Assembly (NCBI GenBank): GCA_002049455.2
Contig: KV918790.1
Location: forward strand, 124,001 to 188,000
Length of the DNA: 64,000 bases
Origin: Porphyra umbilicalis
Taxonomy: Eukaryota; Rhodophyta; Bangiophyceae; Bangiales; Bangiaceae
Direction of reading: 5' to 3'
The translations under genes and the position numbers were made by a program. This document shows, piece after piece, positions 34,229 to 44,427 of the stretch. The notes under the pieces were generated by a model, which did not search any database, had not been told where the DNA came from, and saw nothing but the letters and a program-made list of their open reading frames with translations. How positions within the stretch are numbered: position 1 is the first letter of the stretch; each line of letters begins with the position of its first letter.

Positions 34229-35756
34229 ATGGCTGCCTTTGTCGCCCCCGCCGCGCCCCTGTGCGGCGCCCCTGGCGGCGGCGCCCCCCCCCGCGCCATT
34301 GCCGGCGCCCCCCGGTTTGCGGCCACCCCCGTCGGGCGGTCTTCCTTTGTGGGCGCCGCGGTCGGCGCGGTCGCCGCCCCCCCTCCTCCCACCCCTCCCC
34401 CCCCGGCTCCCCGCCGCCCGGCGGTCACGGCGGCGATGGGGACACCCCCCCCCCCCCCCACCCCCGTCACCGTCGCGACGGGCGGGGACCCCCCCGGGTG
34501 GACGACGCTCCCGCGCGGCAATGTGACCTCTGCCGCCGGCTTTGCCGCCGGCGCCACCACCGCCGGCCTCAAAGCGTCGGGGTCCCCCGACATGGCCATC
34601 CTCCTCGCCACCGGCGACGGTCCCGCCACGGCCGCGGCGGTCATGACCACCTCGGCCGTCCGCGCGGCGCCCGTCGAGTTGTGCGCGGCCCACTTGGCGG
34701 CGTCGGGCGGGTGGGCGGCGGCGGTTATTGTCAATTCGGGGCAGGCCAACGCGTGTACGGGGCGGGGGGGGCGGCGGACGCGGCGGCGGCGGCGGCGGCG
34801 GTCGCCGCCGCCGCCGCCTGTGCGCCCGAGGAGGTGCTTGTGGCGAGTACGGGCGTCATTGGGCAGCGGGTGGATATGGGCAAGTACGTGGCGGCGGTGC
34901 CGGCGCTCGTCGCCGCCGCGTCGGCCGACGGCGGCGACGCGGCGGCGCGGGCCATCCTCACCACGGACCTGGTGGAAAAGACGGCGGCGGTGCGGGGCAC
35001 GGTCGGCGGGCGGCGGGTGACGGTTGGGGGCATGGCCAAAGGGAGCGGCATGATCCACCCAAACATGGCAACGATGCTCGGCTTTGTGACGACCGACGCG
35101 GACGTTGCGCCGGGCGTGTGGGCGGCGCTCGTCACCGCCGCCGCCGACGCCTCCTTCAACGCCATCACCGTGGATGGGGACACGTCGACCAACGACACGC
35201 TGGTGGGCCTCGCGTCGGGGGCGGCGGGCAACGCGCGCGTCACAGACGCAGCGTCGGCCGACGGGGTGGCGCTCGCCGCCGCCCTCACCGCCGTGTGCGT
35301 GCGGTTGGCCAAGGCGATTGCGCGGGACGGGGAGGGCGCGACGGTGTTGGTCGAGGTTGGCGTCACGGGCGCCGCGTCGGACGCGGCCGCGCGCGCCGTT
35401 GCGCGGGCGGTGGCGGGGAGCTCCCTAACAAAGGCGGCGGTGTTTGGGCGGGACCCGAATTGGGGGCGCATCGCCGCCGCCGCGGGGCGGGCGGGGGTGC
35501 CGTTTGAGCAGGGCGCCCTCGGGGTGGCCCTCGGGGGGTGCCCCTGATGGTCGGCGGCACCCCCGTGCCGTACGACGCGGTCGCCGTGAGCGCCTACATG
35601 CGCGCGGCGGCAGAGACGGACGTGTACCTGGGGGTGGGGGGGGACGACACGGTGCGCCTCGACGTGTGTGTGGGGGACGGCGCGGGCGTCGGCGTCGCGT
35701 GGGGGTGCGACCTCACGTACAAGTACGTGGAGATCAACGCTGAGTACACCACGTGA
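34229..35756 (+). CDS. argJ: bifunctional glutamate N-acetyltransferase / ornithine acetyltransferase
   Basis: ArgJ moves the acetyl group from N-acetylornithine to glutamate, closing the cyclic arginine pathway, and can also use acetyl-CoA. The family precursor cleaves itself just before a Thr in the ATML motif, seen here as HPNMATMLGFVTTDA. Other landmarks are IVNSGQANACTG, AILTTDL, SFNAITVDGDTSTNDT, FGRDPNWGRIAAA and the C-terminal WGCDLTYKYVEINAEYTT. The ~90-residue leader from MAAFVAPAAPL is Ala/Pro-rich and consistent with plastid import, the usual site in algae. The frame changes at an 8-G run (34764-34771), just after ANACTG, and at a 6-G run (35533-35538), before PLMVGGTPVPYDAVAVSAY. 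The protein sense continues across both, so I read it as one gene with homopolymer errors. It converges on the MGDG-synthase-like gene. Confidence 0.94.
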
Positions 35757-36100
35757 GCGGCGGTGGGGGGGGGGGGGGGGGGGGGGGCAGCGTTGTGGCG
35801 AGCCGCTCGTGTGGCACGACCATTGTTTTGACCGCGTCGTTGGCGCGACGGGGGCGGTCGCCCCGCGTCGACGGGCGGCCCGCCGTCCAAACCGCCGCCG
35901 CGTCGTCTCCCCGCCGTCAGGCGTGGGCGGGTCCGCCGGCCGCTTGGCGCGCGCGAGGGCGGCGCCGCCCGCGGGCCCCCGCCTCGACTGGGATCGGGGC
36001 CGGGTGTCTTCCCACAGGGGCTGGAAACAGCGCGGGCGTGTATACAAACTGTACCGGACGCGTCCCGGTCGCTCCCACAATGCTTTTTGCTTTTCAATGA

Positions 36101-37812
36101 CTAACCTGGTACTGAGTTGCGCGATGAACCGCCCTCGAACCGAAAGTGCCGCCGCCGTCGCGCGCGCCCGCGCCGCGCGTCGCGTCCGCCTGCGCGCGTC
36201 GTCCCCCCCCCCTCCCCCCCCCGCCCCGACCGCCGCCGCGGCCCCCCCCGCCGCCGCCCGGACGCGCGCCTCGAGCAGCGCAACGACGTCCCACACCCCC
36301 CTGTTTGGCGGCAGCCGCTCCACGCGTGCGCGCGCAGCGGCGAGGACCCCCCCCCCACCCGCGCCGCCGCCGCCGCGTCGGGCACGGCGACGCCGACGCG
36401 CGCGGCGGCAACGTAGGCGGCGACGGGGGCCTCCTGACCGAGGACCCCCCCGGGGGGCGTGACGAGGATGAGGGGCGTTTGCGCGACGAGCGCCTCGGCG
36501 ACAACGCCGGGGCCGGGTTTGCCCACCACCGCCGACGAGGCGCGCATCAGGGGCGGCACCGCCGCGCTGTCCACGTCCCCGAGGACGGTGATGCCGGGGT
36601 GGGCGGCCCGCCGCAGGCGGGTGTAGAGGCCCCGGTTGGTGCCCGTCACGACCGTGGCGCGGCGGCCGGCGGCGGCATAGGCGGCGGCGAGGGCGGCGAC
36701 GGGGGCGGTCGGGGGGGAGCCCCCAAACAAGACGAGCGGGTGGCGGTCGGGGGGGGGGCGGCGGCGGCGGCGGCGGTGGCGCCGCCGCCGCCGCCGGCAA
36801 CCGTCTCGTTGGCCGCCAGGCGTGCGGTGGGCCCCCCGCCACCGCCGCGCCGCGTCGACCACCGCGCGTGCGTGGCGGTGCCGCCGCCCGCCGCGCCCCC
36901 GTCGGCGGCGGGCGCGTAAAAGCGCGGGTGGACGACCAGCCCCGACGTGCGGGCGACGGACCAGCCGCCGCCCGCCGCGGCGCCCGCGGACGCCGACGCG
37001 GCCGCCACGTCTGTGCCAACAACGAGCAGCTGGGCGGGGTGTTGGCCCCACGGGTGCGCGCCCGCCGCGTCCCAGTCCGTGACGACGGTCAGTAGCTCGG
37101 CGGGCCGCCGCCGCCCACCCCCCCCCGCGCCGCCCCCCCCGCCGGGCCCCCCTCACCGCCGCCGCCGCCGCCGTCGGTGAGGGAGCCCGCAATGGCGGCG
37201 TTGAGGAAGGGCACAAACGAGACGGCCACGTCGGGCACCCCCCCCGTCGCCGCCCAGTGGGCAACAAACCGCCGCCGCAGCGCCGCGGCCGTCCACGGCG
37301 CCGCCGCCGCCGCTGCCGCGACGGCGTGCATCACCCCCGTCACGGCCGGCGCGGCCGCCGGCGCGCGGGACAGCACCGTGTTGTACAGGCGGTCGGCCCA
37401 GGACGCGCCCGCCACCGCCGACGCGTCGACGAGGTCGACGGCCCAGGTCGGGTGGCGGGACCGCACCGCGTCGCGGACGGCGGTGGCGGATGCGCGGTGC
37501 CCGCCGCCGCCAGTGCCGTAAAAAAAGACGAGGTGGGGGGGGGCGGGGGGGGGGGGGGGGGGGGCGCGGGGGGGGGGGCATCCGCGCCGCGGCGGTCGGC
37601 AGTGGGGCGTCGTGACGTGGTGGGGGGACGCTCGCCCACCCCGGCGGGCCGTCGGTGCCGCCGCCACCGCCGCCGGCAAGGAGCGTCCAGGTGTCCTGCG
37701 GCGTCGAGCGGAAGGCGACGGGCGGGTAGAGGAGATAGAGCCACGTGAGCGCGACGAGCGGCACCAGGTGCACGCGGCGGGGGCGGCACGGTATCCCCCA
37801 CGAGGCGTCCAT
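36101..37812 (-). CDS. MGDG-synthase-like GT28 glycosyltransferase
   Basis: Glycosyltransferase family 28, closest by eye to monogalactosyldiacylglycerol synthases, which transfer galactose from UDP-galactose to diacylglycerol in plastid envelopes. The N-terminal domain has FYGTGGGGHRASA and, later, LLVVGTDV and SGLVVHPRFY. The C-terminal nucleotide-sugar domain has LVLFGGSPPTAP, VVTGTNRGLYTRLRR and GKPGPGVVAEALVAQTPLI. The start at 37812 opens MDASWGIPCRPRRVHLV followed by a hydrophobic segment (LVALTWLYLLYPPVAF), so a membrane anchor or signal is likely. Frame changes coincide with long G runs at about 37535-37577 and a C run at 36347-36356. Beyond the latter, RVERLPPNRGVWDVVALLEARV looks like the true C-terminal helix, and the exact stop is unclear. 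Other GT28 lipid glycosyltransferases cannot be excluded. Confidence 0.78.
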
Positions 37813-38225
37813 GGCGGGGGCGCCCCGCCGGCGGGGTCAACGTCGGCCCGTCGGTCGACGCGTTGAAGCGTGCGGGGCGAGGGGTTGGAGGAGCACTGCG
37901 GACAACGCAAAGAGCGCCGTGCGGCAGCGGTGTGCGGTTGCAAAAGGGGGGCGGAGGATGCGCCGCGCGTGCGCTGCGTCGGCCCGCTTACGGCACCGAG
38001 GAACCGTGCGGCGCCATCGTCACTCTAAGAAGTACTGTCGCATCGGCCGCCCCACCGCGCCGCGCATCGGACACCCTCGAGGGGGGCGCCCGCGCACCGG
38101 CGCCCGCGACGCCCGCTACAGGGTGGCCGACCCGCTGGAGCGGACGGCTGCAACGCTGGACCTTGGGGGGGGGCAGGGCCCCGACGAGGTCCACCGTCAC
38201 CCATGGCGTGGATGCTGTCGTCCCG

Positions 38226-38413
38226 CCAGGGCCCCCTTTAAAGGGTGCCCTGGACCCATTGAGCGGCTGCTGTGGCCCCGCCAAAGCCCCCTTTCAAGGG
38301 GGCCCTGGCGGGACCACAGCAGCCGCGCAACGGGCGTCCTGCAGCGAAAACTTTCGCCGCAGGAGGCGAGCGGACAAGGTGCCGATCATCGGCACCTTGT
38401 CCCATGATGGGAC
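38226..38413. repeat. string of five palindromes
   Basis: Consecutive self-complementary segments: 38226-38253 (28 bp, one mismatched pair, centre tttaaa); 38266-38323 (58 bp, arms start gctgctgtgg, a few mismatches); 38337-38364 (28 bp, tcctgc...gcagga); 38373-38401 (29 bp, perfect 14-bp arms around one base, gacaaggtgccgat); 38399-38413 (15 bp, perfect 7-bp arms, gtcccat). The first two share the block ccagggccccctt in part. Confidence 0.93.
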
Positions 38414-38459
38414 GATGACGTGTGGGGCACCGCGGGGTGCGTGTGCACGCCGCGCTCCG

Positions 38460-38512
38460 ACAGAGACTGCCCTTCCCGCCGTGTCAGAGACTGCCCTTCC
38501 CGCCGTGTCAGA
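38460..38512. repeat. two-copy tandem repeat
   Basis: Two adjacent, essentially identical copies of a 24-bp unit (gagactgcccttcccgccgt plus gtca), each followed by the start of the next. Confidence 0.85.
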
Positions 38513-38694
38513 TACCAAACTCACTACAGACGCCCCCTGCCTCAGCACGGCGGCACACCCAAAGAGAGGACCCTCCACCACCCTCACGTGGCTGCGCACT
38601 TGAGCGCAGCCGCCACCGCCACGTCGAGCCTCGGTCCCCATGACGAGGTGTCGGCATTGCGGCGTTGCGGGGCGCGCGCCCGGGCGCGGTATGC

Positions 38695-38736
38695 GCGCAC
38701 GGCCGCACCACCGCCGGCGGTGGTGCGGCCGTGCGC
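38695..38736. repeat. 42-bp perfect palindrome
   Basis: The arm gcgcacggccgcaccaccgc (and one more c) is followed immediately by its exact reverse complement, with no spacer. Confidence 0.95.
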
Positions 38737-39074
38737 CACGCGCGTGGCCGAGTGGGCGCGCCCGATCCGCGGCCGGTGGCACAGCGCTCGCTACTGTACT
38801 GTCTCAGTGGCTGGACAAACACGCATTGTGAAAGTACGGAAAGGTATAGGAGCGAAATCCACCACTGGTGCGCACCTTTCCTTTGGCCGCGGCGACGACC
38901 ACGCGTCGGGCGGCGCTCCCGTCGAGGGGCTGCGAGCCCCCCCCCCCCCCCCCCCCCACGCCCGGCACGACTCGACGGCGCGGGGGGGCCGCCACGCGCT
39001 CCCTCCTGTCCCTGCCGCCGCGGCGGCCGAGCGCCCCCCCCCGCCCCCCCCCCCTTGCGCGGCCGTCCCGGCGG

Positions 39075-39560
39075 ATGGCGGCTGCCGCCTTTTGCGCCGC
39101 CGCCGCCGCCCTCGGTCGGCGCGCCCGCCCCGCGGTCGGCCGCGTCGGGGCGGCGCGCCGCCGCGTGCGGCCGCCGGCCACGGCCCCCCCGCCCCCCCCC
39201 CCCCCGCCGTCCGCCATTGTTGGCGGCGGCGGCCGGTCCGCCCATGGCCGCGGCGGACCGCCCGACGCGGGCGCGTGCGCGGCCCGCGGCGGCGGCCGCG
39301 GCGGCGGCGGCGGCGGCGGCGGCCGACGCGGCGGCGGCGGGCGCGGGTGGCGGTGCCGGTCCGCCGCCGCGCGCGGCGACGCGCCCCGCACGCCGTGGCG
39401 GGTGCTCCACATCCCCGACGGCCACCTGCGGTTGGGCGTGACGCTTGGCAACGGGCAAGCGTTCCGGTCGGTGCGCACCCCCGCCGCCGTGCGGTGGACG
39501 CCCCCGCCGGTGGCGGACGCGGCGGCGGGCGGCGGTCTTTGGGAGCGACTCTTGAGTCTG
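39075..39560 (+). pseudogene. possible OGG1 N-terminal-like segment
   Basis: From ATG 39075 the frame opens MAAAAFCAAAAALGRRARP, presequence-like, then low-complexity Gly/Arg sequence. At about 39422-39466 it encodes HLRLGVTLGNGQAFR, which resembles the ELRLDLVLPSGQSFRW core of the 8-oxoguanine DNA glycosylase N-terminal domain; here Ser replaces the Trp after FR. I could not find the helix-hairpin-helix, catalytic Lys/Asp or any later OGG1 block in the following 4 kb. It may be a remnant, a first exon, or chance. Low confidence. Confidence 0.2.
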
Positions 39561-40944
39561 GCGCCGCCGCGCCCGCGCGTCGTCCGCCGCCGGCCGCCCC
39601 GCCCGCGCCGGCGGGGGGCGCGTCGACGCCCGCCCGCTGGGTGCGCGCGGCCACGGGGCACCCGCCCGCCGACGCGGCGCCGTCGCCAACGTCGGTTGCG
39701 GGGTGGCGGCGGCGCAAGCGGCGGGCGCCGCCGCCGGCTTGGTGCCGCCGCCCGCGTCGGCGTGGCGGGTGCGCCGCGCGTGCCGGCTGTTCATTGGCAG
39801 CAAGGCGGCGGCGGGGGGGGGGGTGAGGGGGGTGGCACCCACGCGGCGGGGTGCTTGGGGTGGCGTCGGGCGCCCGCGTGGCGCCTTGCAAGCCGCTGCG
39901 CGGTGGCCAGGCGGCCGCCGGGGTCTGGGGCGGCCGCCCGTTGCGCGGCGGGCGTGGCGCGCCCGACGCCCGCCCTACTCGCCAGTCGGGGGGGGGGGGG
40001 GGGGGGGGTGCGGGCAGGGGGGCGTCGTGTGGTCGGCGGGGCGCGCCCGACGAGGCGGGGCCCGCGTCGGCGTTGCACCCGCGGCGGTGCGCCCGCGGCG
40101 GTTTGTGCGACCGCCGCTGGCCCGTCTGGCACGCGCCGCCCCCCGCCGTGGCCGGGCACCGGCGGGGGCGGCCGCGGCGCGCCCCCCCCAATCGTCGGCC
40201 GGCGGCCGGTCGCGTCGGCCCGTCACGGTGCCCGTTGTCGGGAGCGGGCGGGGTGTGTGGTGCGCCCTTTTTTTTTTTTTTTTTTTTTTTTTCCATTGGT
40301 CTAGGCGTCCCTCGGCTGCGCAGGTCAGCGTCGGGGGGTGGGGGGGGGGCTGGCGGCAATGCCGGGGTGGACCGGCGGGGGTGGGGGCGGCCCGCGCGCG
40401 CGCCGGTGCGGACGCGCGTCTGTGGAGCGGCTGGCGGCGGGGGCCGGCCGTGCGGACCGGCGGGGTGGGGTCGCCCCGGCGGCGGGGCAGCGTCGGTGGC
40501 GAGCGCGCGGGGCGCCGCGCTGACGCGCGCCGCGCCGGTGGGGCGGTGGGGTGCGCGCCCCGCACGGGGCTCCGCCGCCGCCGCGCCGCCACTCCCTCTT
40601 CCCAGCCGGGTGGCCGGCCCCGCAGTGTGGCAGCGGCGGCCGGCGCTGCCGCTGCCGCTGCCGCTGCCGCCGCGTGCGGTGTGTCGGAAGACACGCCCGC
40701 CCCCACAGGCGTCGGGCGAGGGTGGTGTACCATCCCAGACTCGCTCCTGGGTTTCTCATCTACCTACCTAAGCCGGACCACCGCCCGCGCGCTGGCCGCG
40801 CGGCGTGGCAGCCCCGCTGGCGGTGCTAGCCACGATTGCGCCCCCCGCCGTGCACCTCGAACCACTCCTCTCTCGCTCCCTCTCTGCGTTCCGCCCCCCC
40901 CCCCCCACCCCGGCGAGCAACGTCGCCTACCGTCTTGAACACCC
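39561..40944. other. very GC-rich stretch with a 25-T run, no supported gene
   Basis: Open frames on both strands are Arg/Ala/Gly-rich. A pure T run at 40268-40292 interrupts the GC-rich DNA, and a G run lies at 39989-40007. Confidence 0.45.
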
Positions 40945-41424
40945 TCACTGCGGCATCTTCGGACAGTAGTAGTTGGGGCGCATCTTGCGCAGCGCCTGCT
41001 GGTCTCGGTAGCTCAAGTCGTCCCAGCGGCGGAATCTGCCGCACAACGACACGCGGTAGTTGCCGTCGCTGTTGGGGGCGCCCAAGATAAACACGTAGCG
41101 CACGCCCACGGTGAGGCGCACGCCGCACAGCGCCGGGTTGGCGCCCGACCAGAGCCCGATGGTCGACGGGGCGCACCCCTTGTAGGACCTGAGGAGGCGG
41201 GCGGACCAGACCGCTTTCTTGCCCTGCTCATTGATGGGGTGGGGGAGGAAGACGGTCTCGACGACCTTGACGTCCACGACGAGGCTGCTCGCCGCGACCG
41301 CGTCGAGGAAGGGGGGGGCGACACTGCACGAGCACGCCGACGCGGGGGCGGCGGCGGCCGCCACAAGCGCGGCAACGGCGGCAAGCGCCAGCGCGGCGGC
41401 GCGCACAAGGGTGGCGCGCGCCAT
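40945..41424 (-). CDS. secreted TIMP/netrin-like (NTR) domain protein
   Basis: A 159-residue protein with an intact frame. Residues 1-30 form a signal peptide (MARATLVRAA, then a long Ala/Leu/Val core, ending PASA). Cleavage there would leave the mature N-terminus CSC, the C-x-C start that in animal TIMPs inserts into the metalloprotease active site. Cysteines at 31, 33, 84, 100, 128 and 153 could make three disulfides, and SSLVVDVKVVETVFL and VGVRYVFILGAP match the beta strands of the OB-like NTR fold. Short TIMP-like proteins occur in many algae and bacteria, where their targets are mostly unknown, so protease inhibition is not established here. The start is the first ATG before the signal peptide. 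Confidence 0.86.
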   Translation of the reverse strand: MARATLVRAAALALAAVAALVAAAAAPASACSCSVAPPFLDAVAASSLVVDVKVVETVFLPHPINEQGKKAVWSARLLRSYKGCAPSTIGLWSGANPALCGVRLTVGVRYVFILGAPNSDGNYRVSLCGRFRRWDDLSYRDQQALRKMRPNYYCPKMPQ

Positions 41425-42459
41425 GGCGCCGCGTGCGGGACGGGCGGGAGGGCGGGGGAGGGGGGGGGGGAGATCGCGACGGGGTGGGCGACGCTCGACG
41501 TTGTCGGCCACGGTCGCGCTGCACAGCCGTCGCGCGGGCGGGGCTGGCGGCCGTGTCGGTCGGGCGGCGGTCGGGTGGCGGTCGCCGCTGCGGCGCACGC
41601 CGCCGCGCGCCGCTCTTGTGCGCGTTGCGCCGCCGCGCCGCCACCGCTGCCGCTGCCGCTACCGTCGCCGCCGCCGCTGCCGCCGCCGCCGTCGCCGCCG
41701 CCGCCGCCGCCGCCGCCGCCACGCGCGTGGCCGCGCGGCAGCCACCAGTGGGCGGTGGCAGCGCGGCGCGCCGCCCCCGCCCTGCGCGGCGGGTGCGGCG
41801 GCGGCGGGGGGCCACGGGGGACGCCCACCAGTTACGCGCGGGCGGGGGGGGGGTGCGCCCCACCCCCGCCCGTGGTCGGCGGCAGACGCGCGCGCCGCCG
41901 CCCCCGTGGTCGGCCCCCGTCGCCTCCCGCCATTGGCTGCCGCGGTGGGGGTGCGCGTCGGGCGCGCCGCCTCGCGGGGGGGGCGCCGCCCGCGGCGCCG
42001 CCGCCGCGGCAGCGCCCGCGCGGCAGTGCGCGGCGCGGCCGCCGCCGCCCGCCGCGCGACCGGCGGCGGCCCCACTGCGCTCGGCGCCAGACCGACCGAC
42101 GTGGCAGTGGGGGGGTGGCGGGGTGCCCTACCCGCCACCGCGCGGGTGGGAGAGCCGTGGGGGGCCCCCGCGCGCGCACGTGGCGCGCCGCCGCCGCCGC
42201 GGCGGCCGCCGGCCAACGGGGTACCGCGTCAAGGTCGACGTGGCCGCCGGGGCGGCCGCACCAAAAAGTAGTGCGTGGCGGCGAGCCGCGGGGGGGGGGG
42301 GAGCGCGCCCCGTCCCCCCCCCTTGTTTTTGGCCTTGCGCGCGCCCTGGCACCGACGGCCGCGCTGCCGCGCCGCCGCGGCGGGCGCCGCCCGCGGCGCG
42401 GCGGTGCGCACCCGCGCGCCTCGGCGGGCGGCCCGTGCCGCCGCGCCGCCGCCTCTGCC

Positions 42460-42493
<34 letters not shown>

Positions 42494-44427
42494 GCCGCGC
42501 CGGCAGGCGCGTCGCGTCGACGCGGCCGCCGCGGCGGCGCGGCGGCGGGCGTTGCGCCGCCACGTCCCCGCGCCGCCCTCGCGCCCCCCCGCGTCGGGGG
42601 GCGCGCCGGGGCGGCGGTGGCGGCAGCGGCGGCCGCTGCCGCCGCTGCCGCCGCGTCGGGCGGTTGCGGCGCGGGCGGGCGCGCCCGACCGCCCCGCCCG
42701 ACCGCCCCGACCGCTCGTCGGCGCCGGGGATTGGGCGGGCGGCGGGCGCGGCGCGCCCCGCCGCGCGGCGGCGGGCGGTGGGGCTGCGCGTGTCGGCGGC
42801 GGTCGCGGCGGCCGCCGCCGCGGGGCGGCGCGGCGCCGCGCGGCGGCGCCCCCGCGGGTGCCGCGCCGGCCACGCGGCGCCGGCAGCGGGCGCCGCGCGG
42901 CAGCCGCGGCGCCCCCCCCCCCCCGCCCGAGCCGTGGACGGCGCCGCGCTGCGGCCACGCCCCTGCCGGCGTCGCCACGACCGTGACGTCGGTCGGCCGC
43001 GGCGCCGCAGCTCCCCTGCGGCCGCCACCAGCCCCGACGCTGCCGCGCGCCCGCGCGCGTGTGGATTGACCGCATCGGCAGTGTTCCTCGCCCCGCGTCG
43101 GGGGCGCAGCCGGTCGCGCCTGTGGGTTTCTTCCCCGCCGCCCGCGACGCCCGTCGGGCTGTGCGGCGTGCGCGCCACCCCCCCCCTCACGCCGCAGCCG
43201 CACGCGGTGGGGCGGCCATCGGTGTGCCGCGTCGGGTCGTGTCCGCGTCGCCGCGGGGAGCGGCGTCCGCCGCTGGGCGCTCCGGCGCGCGTCGCGCCGC
43301 CGCTCGTGTGGACCCCCCCCCCTGGCGCCACCGCGGGGGGCCCACGTTTGGCCGACGCGGCAGTGCCGCGCAGCGGACGTTGCGCTCCCCTCCCCCCCGC
43401 CCGCGGCGGCGGTTGCGTTTTGCGTGCCGGCGGCGGAGGGGCGTCCCCGCGGGCGCCGCTGCGGTCGTCCACCCCCTCTGGCGACGGCGGCTCCCCTCCC
43501 CTTTGGCGGCGGTGGCCACCCGACTCGTGCCGAGATCCGACCAGACGGTGGGCGCCCGCCGCCTGCACACTGCCAGACGGCGGCGCCGCCCGCCCGGCCA
43601 AGGTCGCTGGTCGAGCGGCGCTGCGCGCCGCCGCCGAGCGTCACAAAGACTGCATCTGGAACGGAAGCCCGGACGAGAGTACCGTCCACGGGCCAACTGG
43701 ACAAAATGCCCGTGTGTTCGGCCTACCGTTTCCCGACGGGAGCCTGAACGGGAGGAACTCCCGTTCGGGAAAATCGATGCAAGGCCCTCGTGAGTGCCCG
43801 GACAGAAACGGATCGAACACGAGGTACATTGGTATGCTGCGCTCAGGACGGACCAATGGGAGCACTAAGATGACTGGCCAACATTGCCTCTTCCTTACCA
43901 AGCGATAACAGCGGCCTCCCGCCGTGGGGCGGACGCAATTGCGCCTGATCGAGGGCGCAAGGCCGGCGCATTGACAGCGCTGAGACAATCGATTCCGAGA
44001 CTTCGCCGAGTCGGGTGTCGTCGGTGGTGTCACGGAAAAGAAACGCAAGAAACACGCCAGGTCCCAGCTACGGGATGCACCCCGCGCCGTTTGGGCAACA
44101 GCCCCTGGAAAAAGGCCGCACGATGTACCTCTGGTGCACGGGAGTCGCCAATGGTGCGCGACGCAAGTGTGGTGGCGCGACGCAACTGTGGCATGCGCTG
44201 CTACGCAATTGCAAAGGCTGCTGTCCTACTGTCACGTGAAGGGGACTGGCGACGATGACGGTACAAAAAAAAGAAGGCACATGCACAGTGCATGTCGCCA
44301 GTCGACTAAAAAGACGAGCACAATAAGGCTCCCTACTCTACCCTCTCAGCTCTTTCCTTTCCCCTGGGGGTCCCACGCGCTCCTCCCCCAGCCGTACAGC
44401 AATCCGCCGTCCAACTGCGTCCATCAG
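41425..44427. other. extremely GC-rich stretch, no supported gene
   Basis: Long stop-free frames exist on both strands (for example 41239-43908 + and 41832-43601 -), but all are Arg/Ala/Gly/Pro low complexity and reflect base composition. It includes CCG trinucleotide runs near 41655-41720 and 42455-42495. From about 43640 composition becomes balanced; a hairpin with 9-bp arms lies at 43746-43766. The 3' end of the Plavaka-type element probably lies in 43650-44427. Confidence 0.5.
43746..43766. repeat. 9-bp-arm hairpin
   Basis: gaacgggag, three-base loop, ctcccgttc; perfect arms. Flanked by tttcccg and cgggaaa, which can extend the cruciform. Confidence 0.85.

Larger units (their letters stand above)
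37813..39074. other. intergenic, palindrome-rich
   Basis: No supported gene. It holds the hairpin string at 38226-38413, a two-copy tandem repeat at about 38460-38510 and a perfect palindrome at 38695-38736, each listed separately. Confidence 0.5.

Noticed and set aside
38420-43908. Very long open frames on both strands, up to 889 codons
   Set aside because: Stop codons are scarce because GC is extreme. Overlapping frames on opposite strands are equally open and all are Arg/Ala/Gly/Pro low complexity.
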